Assembly: GCA_022447685.1 (NCBI GenBank)
Contig: JAKVAO010000014.1
Coordinates: forward strand, 1 to 42,816
Reading direction: 5' to 3'
Source: Candidatus Caenarcanales bacterium
GTDB lineage: Bacteria; Cyanobacteriota; Vampirovibrionia; LMEP-6097
DNA: 42,816 nt
Part shown: positions 39,401 through 42,816 of the stretch, one piece after another
Position numbering within the stretch: position 1 is the stretch's first letter
Layout of the letters: every line of letters starts with the position of its first letter
The notes under the pieces: generated by a model
The model's input: the letters and a program-made list of their open reading frames with translations, nothing else
Databases searched by the model: none
Told to the model about the DNA's origin: nothing
Program-made: the position numbers and the translations under genes

Positions 39401-40474
39401 ATGAAGATTGGAGTACCTAAGGAAATATTAAATAGTGAAAATCGTGTTGCCATAACCCCTACTTGGGCAAGGTCCTTACACGAAGCTGGACATGAAGTTT
39501 TTGTTGAAACTAATGCTGGTGTTGGAAGTAGTTTTCACGATGATGCTTACCAGAAATCTGGAGCAGTTGTCGTTGATTCAGCTGAAGAGGTTTTCAAAAA
39601 ATCAGATATTATCCTTAAGGTTAAACAGCCTTTGGAGCAAGAGTATAAGCTTATTGAAGAGAGACATATACTTTTCACTTATTTACACCTTGCTTCTAGT
39701 GAGACTTTAACTAAAGCACTTCAAGACACTGGTGCTCACTGTATAGCTTATGAAACTATAGAAGACAGAGATGGTCGTCTTCCATTACTTAAGCCTATGT
39801 CTGAGATTGCAGGGCGTATGTCGGTTCAGATTGGTGCGAGATTCTTAGAGAGAGGAATCCGTGACAATCATCCAGGTAGAGGGATTTTGCTTGGTGGTGC
39901 TTCTGGTGTACCTCAGGCTACTGTAACTATTCTTGGTGCTGGAATAGTTGGTAAAGCTGCTTTGAAAATCGCAGTTGGTATGGGTGCTTACGTTAATGTA
40001 GTCGATAATAACCTCAATGCTTTATCACAGATAGATGATCTTTATGGTAGTCGTGTTACTACTGTATTTAGCACTTCAACTTCTATTGAGCAGCGAGTTT
40101 TGAATTCTGATTTGCTTATTGGTGGTGTGCTGATTACTGGTAAGAAAGCGCCTAAGCTTGTGAAAGAATCTATGATCAAAGCAATGAAATACGGTTCTGT
40201 AGTTATAGATGTTGCTGTTGACCAAGGTGGATGTATGGAAACCAGTGAAGTTACTAGTCATGAGAATCCAGTTATTGTAAAGCACGATGTACTTCATTAC
40301 GGTGTTGCTAATATGCCAGGTGCTGTTCCTAATACTAGTACTCACGCGCTTTGTAATTCGACGATGCCTTACCTAATGAAACTTGCAAATAGAGGTATAG
40401 ATGCTCTAGACGAAGACCCTGGATTCAAAAAAGGTCTTAATATTGCTAAGGGTAAATTGCTCATAGATATTTAA
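39401..40474 (+). CDS. ald: Alanine dehydrogenase
   Basis: Interconverts L-alanine with pyruvate and ammonia using NAD. At 357 residues it is slightly shorter than the usual 370. Landmarks: MKIGVPKEILNSENRVAITP, ILKVKQPLEQEYKLI with the conserved Lys, LFTYLHLASSETLT with the catalytic His, PLLKPMSEIAGRMSVQIGAR, the Rossmann motif VTILGAGIVGKAALKIAVGM, and VVIDVAVDQGGCMETSEVT. It sits downstream of the sugar-nucleotide gene but has its own promoter. No convincing terminator follows. Confidence 0.96.
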   Translation: MKIGVPKEILNSENRVAITPTWARSLHEAGHEVFVETNAGVGSSFHDDAYQKSGAVVVDSAEEVFKKSDIILKVKQPLEQEYKLIEERHILFTYLHLASSETLTKALQDTGAHCIAYETIEDRDGRLPLLKPMSEIAGRMSVQIGARFLERGIRDNHPGRGILLGGASGVPQATVTILGAGIVGKAALKIAVGMGAYVNVVDNNLNALSQIDDLYGSRVTTVFSTSTSIEQRVLNSDLLIGGVLITGKKAPKLVKESMIKAMKYGSVVIDVAVDQGGCMETSEVTSHENPVIVKHDVLHYGVANMPGAVPNTSTHALCNSTMPYLMKLANRGIDALDEDPGFKKGLNIAKGKLLIDI

Positions 40475-40697
40475 ACTTTAGTCTTGGTTTTTTAGCTGTT
40501 TTCTTAACTTAAATATAATTAAAAACTGTTAATAAATAATTGTGTGCGTTGGATCAAGTTTAAGAAATTAGACTTGGGAATACAAATTTAATTTGGGTTT
40601 ACTTACAGATTTAGTCTTAATCGGCTTTGTGTAATGTGTGTATTCAGTAAGTTTGCTTAAAATTAACATATTTAGCAGCGGTCATTGAAGAGAATGA

Positions 40698-40711
40698 ATT
40701 TGATATCAAAT
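40698..40711. promoter_or_regulatory. 14-bp perfect palindrome ATTTGATATCAAAT
   Basis: Perfectly self-complementary over 14 bp, about 100 bp upstream of the small gene's ribosome binding site. A candidate operator for a dimeric regulator; no regulator is assigned. Confidence 0.4.
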
Positions 40712-40715
40712 ATTG

Positions 40716-40747
40716 TTACCTGCTTTAAGTGGGTGTGTGGCAGGTGA
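40716..40747 (+). promoter_or_regulatory. Leader hairpin TTACCTGC/GCAGGTGA
   Basis: TTACCTGC (40716-40723) pairs with GCAGGTGA (40740-40747), with one T-G wobble and a 16-nt loop. There is no T-run, so it is not a terminator. Confidence 0.4.
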
Positions 40748-40775
40748 TGATGATTTCAAAGTTAGTCGATGACTG

Positions 40776-40805
40776 TTAAGAGTTTTAATAGGACTCTTAA
40801 GGAGG
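40776..40805 (+). promoter_or_regulatory. Hairpin abutting a perfect Shine-Dalgarno sequence
   Basis: TTAAGAGT (40776-40783) pairs perfectly with ACTCTTAA (40793-40800); AAGGAGG follows, sharing the last two A bases. Folding would place the ribosome binding site at the base of the stem, a common layout for control of initiation. Confidence 0.45.
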
Positions 40806-40809
40806 AAAA

Positions 40810-41076
40810 TTGCTAGACAACGTGAACAATATGGATAATAAGTACGCTATGCTTGACCTGACTCAGGGTATGATAGTTGAGGATCAAACTACTGTTTAAA
40901 AACAACTAGTAGGTGCTGATACCGAAGCTAGTCCTGGTGAAGTTAGACATAGTCTTATGACAGCTAAGCTACTTGCAAATGAAATAAGAACCGGGCAATT
41001 AGCTGATTATGATGATCAGAAAGAATCTCAGAAAGCTCGTGAAGCAACTCTTGGCTTAGCATCCGTATCGAACTAG
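40810..41076 (+). pseudogene. Small unknown gene interrupted by an in-frame TAA
   Basis: Possible starts are TTG 40810, GTG 40822 and ATG 40831, all in one frame after the strong Shine-Dalgarno sequence. The frame meets TAA at 40897-40899 and then continues for 58 coding-like codons (KQLVGADTEASPGEVRHSL, then helical residues to LGLASVSN) up to TAG at 41074-41076. The two parts read as one protein of about 80-88 residues, so a single substitution to TAA is the likely lesion. No family is recognised. The quality of the ribosome binding site suggests it was expressed until recently. Confidence 0.55.
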
Positions 41077-41129
41077 GGTAGAAAATTAGTGCGTGTAAAA
41101 GTGGACAGCTATTGCTGTCCCTTTGCCGT

Positions 41130-42781
41130 TTACGGAATCGCTGGAGGAATCGTAAACACAGTTTTACCTAACATCAAATTAGTTAGTTCTTCTAAATTCA
41201 TTTGATAGTTTTCTGACTGAGTGCTTATAAGAAATTCATGAATCTCAGGAATAGTTGGAATTGTAATCTCACCACCATGCTTTTCATTTATATTTTTATT
41301 CAAAACTGCGATTGTTTCAGGACCATGAGGGTAATCCGGTATATCACTTGGTACTTCATATTTTGCAAGCAATACTTCATCTATAGCTTGACGAAGAAAT
41401 TGATTTAAACTTTCGTATCTCATATCAGGTTTGTACATAAGAAGAAATATTTCTTTCAGATATCGCTTCGTCATTAATATCAATCTTGAATACTGTAGGT
41501 TCAAGAATTTGACTTGCTTCTGGGTATTTTTCGACTAATCTTGCAATTTCAGCTAAATTTTCTTCTTTAATAACCTTGCTATTGCCAGGTGGTGGACTTG
41601 GTTTCTTATTACTCTCGACAACCAAAGGTTTACTTTCTTTACCACCAGGTCTCGAAGCCACATCAGAGTCGAGGATTCTAGGACCTAAGAATAAACCTCC
41701 ACCAACTAAAGTTATTATGCCAAGTCCAATGCCTCCTGCTTTTAGAATCTCTTGTTGAAATTGAGCTCCTTTGGAAGCCGCGTGTTGTAATCTAAAATAC
41801 TTAGATTGAATATCAGATCTTTCCTGTTTAGTCTTCTGTTCAGTATTATATTCTCGAATCGTTTCCAATCCTTCAAATACCTCTGGCTTTAACTTTTGTG
41901 CCACCTCTGATAATTTATCTTTCATTTGCTGTTCCTTCAGCTGATATAACTCACCATTACTAGGTATAGAAATATCAGTATCATTGAGTGATAATCCTTC
42001 TGGTGATTTAATCTCTATATAGGTTCTGATCTCTTCTGGGAGTGGTTCTGAGAGTTGATAATATTTCAAACCATTTAATTCAGTTACTTTTTTTGGTTGA
42101 ATATTATATGCTAATAAAATTTCTTCAATAATTTGGTTAGCTCGTTTTACATTACTCTCTAGTTTTTTGTTTGAATTTGTAACAGCAAAAGTATTGATTT
42201 CTTCGGTACCTTTTCTAATTCTTAACCCTAAAGCATCAGGTATTATTATTTCCCTTTCAGACATTGGTACCGGAGGAATAACTAAATTTATATCTTCTCC
42301 TACAACATAGACTCCATCTTTTTTATCGAGTGGAGCCGTTATTAGCAAGGAAAATATACTCAGTAAGTAAATTAGTTATCTCAGCATTAGCAAGACTTGT
42401 ACCTGTTACTTGCTTAATAAAAGATCTTGGAGAACTAATTTTCCCTGCTTTCATTTCAACAGTTTCTCCTTCCTTTGGATATAAAGCTTGAAAGCCTATG
42501 CGAAGAGATTTTTTTAGAGCTTCTTGATCCAGACCATTTTCAAAATACTTATTGAAAAGTTCAGTAATCTCAGCTGAATTTCTATTTAAGTTTGATTGAA
42601 TTTGCAACATTGTTTTTTGCTGTTCATATTCAGTTTTCTGCTCTTATAAAGCTTTAGATAGATTGTTTTCATATTTTTCTTCGAGCCGTTTGTATTTTCT
42701 CTTGTAGATTTTCTTATTTTGATCAAGTTCTTGATCTTTCAGGGCAAAAGCACTAAAGATTAAGAAATACCAAGGAAATGT
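41130..42781 (-). pseudogene. Decayed exported-protein gene with multiple lesions
   Basis: Three successive minus-strand frames overlap head to tail: about 42781-42323, 42380-41425 and 41504-41130. Each continues the last in a different frame, so two frameshifts in one gene are likely. The first part has a signal-peptide-like start (FPWYFLIFSAFALKDQEL) with no start codon, then a charged coiled coil broken by an in-frame TAA at 42644-42646. The middle contains a membrane span (GGIGLGIITLVGGGLFLG) and a Pro-rich stretch. The last part (YESLNQFLRQAIDEVLLAKY) is helical. No family is recognised. Individual ORFs with starts are 42323-42610, 41425-42348 and 41130-41504. Confidence 0.7.
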
Positions 42782-42816
42782 TCAAGGTTTTGAATATTAA
42801 AGAGTGCTAATTTTTG

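Larger units (their letters stand above)
40475..40809 (+). other. Non-coding stretch with structured leader before small gene
   Basis: No ORF of note on either strand. The second half holds a 14-bp palindrome, an 8-bp-stem hairpin and a second 8-bp-stem hairpin that runs into a perfect Shine-Dalgarno sequence (AAGGAGG, 40799-40805). This arrangement suggests a regulated leader for the following small gene, or a small RNA. No known riboswitch or 6S RNA was recognised. Confidence 0.4.

Noticed and set aside
40475..40560. Terminator after alanine dehydrogenase
   Set aside because: There is a T-run but no convincing stem before it.
40560..40800. 6S RNA or known riboswitch
   Set aside because: Hairpins exist, but I could not fit the 6S central bubble or any riboswitch core; left as an unassigned structured leader.
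4069..42646. Alternative genetic code to explain in-frame TAG and TAA codons
   Set aside because: Core genes end in TAA, TAG and TGA and none contains any of them internally; only unknown accessory genes are interrupted.
1..42816. CRISPR array, toxin-antitoxin pair or restriction system
   Set aside because: No regularly spaced repeats and no recognisable effector or toxin domain were seen on either strand.

Overview
The window is AT-rich bacterial chromosome with standard bacterial genes, a Gram-negative-style set of exported proteins, and haem, arginine, serine and polyprenyl biosynthesis genes. TAA, TAG and TGA all end real genes, so the standard code applies. Gene content and protein style would fit a host-associated or parasitic lineage such as the non-photosynthetic sister groups of Cyanobacteria (Melainabacteria-like). 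That placement is a guess; no rRNA or other decisive marker is present.

Layout. 1-4365 is accessory: the start-proximal part of an IS66-family transposase, a large unknown gene whose 5' end was cut off by that element, a large unknown gene on the minus strand, and a small gene carrying an in-frame stop. 4358-6143 holds a LysR-type regulator divergent from an exported spondin-domain protein. 6172-8382 is an M3 oligopeptidase. 8379-12242 holds a long exported FAD_oxidored/DUF4127-like gene, apparently split by a frameshift and cut at its 5' end by an IS1-family element. That element has a canonical A-AAA-AAC slippery site. 12243-16527 is a tight plus-strand run: truncated unknown protein, BASS-family transporter, two exported proteins, DoxX protein, ferrochelatase. 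16563-19666 holds NAD kinase, a coiled-coil protein, tRNA adenosine deaminase and polyprenyl diphosphate synthase. 19729-23012 holds an exported phage-tail-fibre-like protein and an unknown exported protein. 23076-26450 holds a NagB-like protein with serA, and hemC divergent by only 19 bp. 26452-31547 holds an acidic unknown protein, a hotdog thioesterase and a compact minus-strand series (ruvX, a TrmH-type methyltransferase, BioF-like, an MpaA-like M14 peptidase, SCP2). 31743-33586 is rpsB-tsf-tRNA-Leu with a strong terminator. 33698-40474 holds a YkgJ-type cysteine-cluster protein, an ArgJ with an unusual N-terminal extension, SppA, a sugar-nucleotide pyrophosphorylase and alanine dehydrogenase. 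40475 to the end is accessory and decaying: a structured leader before a nonsense-interrupted small gene, then an exported-protein pseudogene with several lesions.

Three themes stand out. First, housekeeping genes are intact while lineage-specific exported genes are breaking down, with two IS elements, three in-frame nonsense codons and at least three frameshifts. Second, many genes have a -10-like hexamer (often TGnTAnAAT) ending only 6-11 nt before the start codon, with no Shine-Dalgarno sequence, which suggests widespread leaderless mRNAs. Third, some protein architectures look unusual: ArgJ fused to a segment resembling part of a purine nucleoside phosphorylase, a degenerate FAD oxidoreductase joined to a DUF4127-like domain, and an exported protein built from phage tail-fibre motifs. 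No CRISPR array and no complete recognised defence system was seen.
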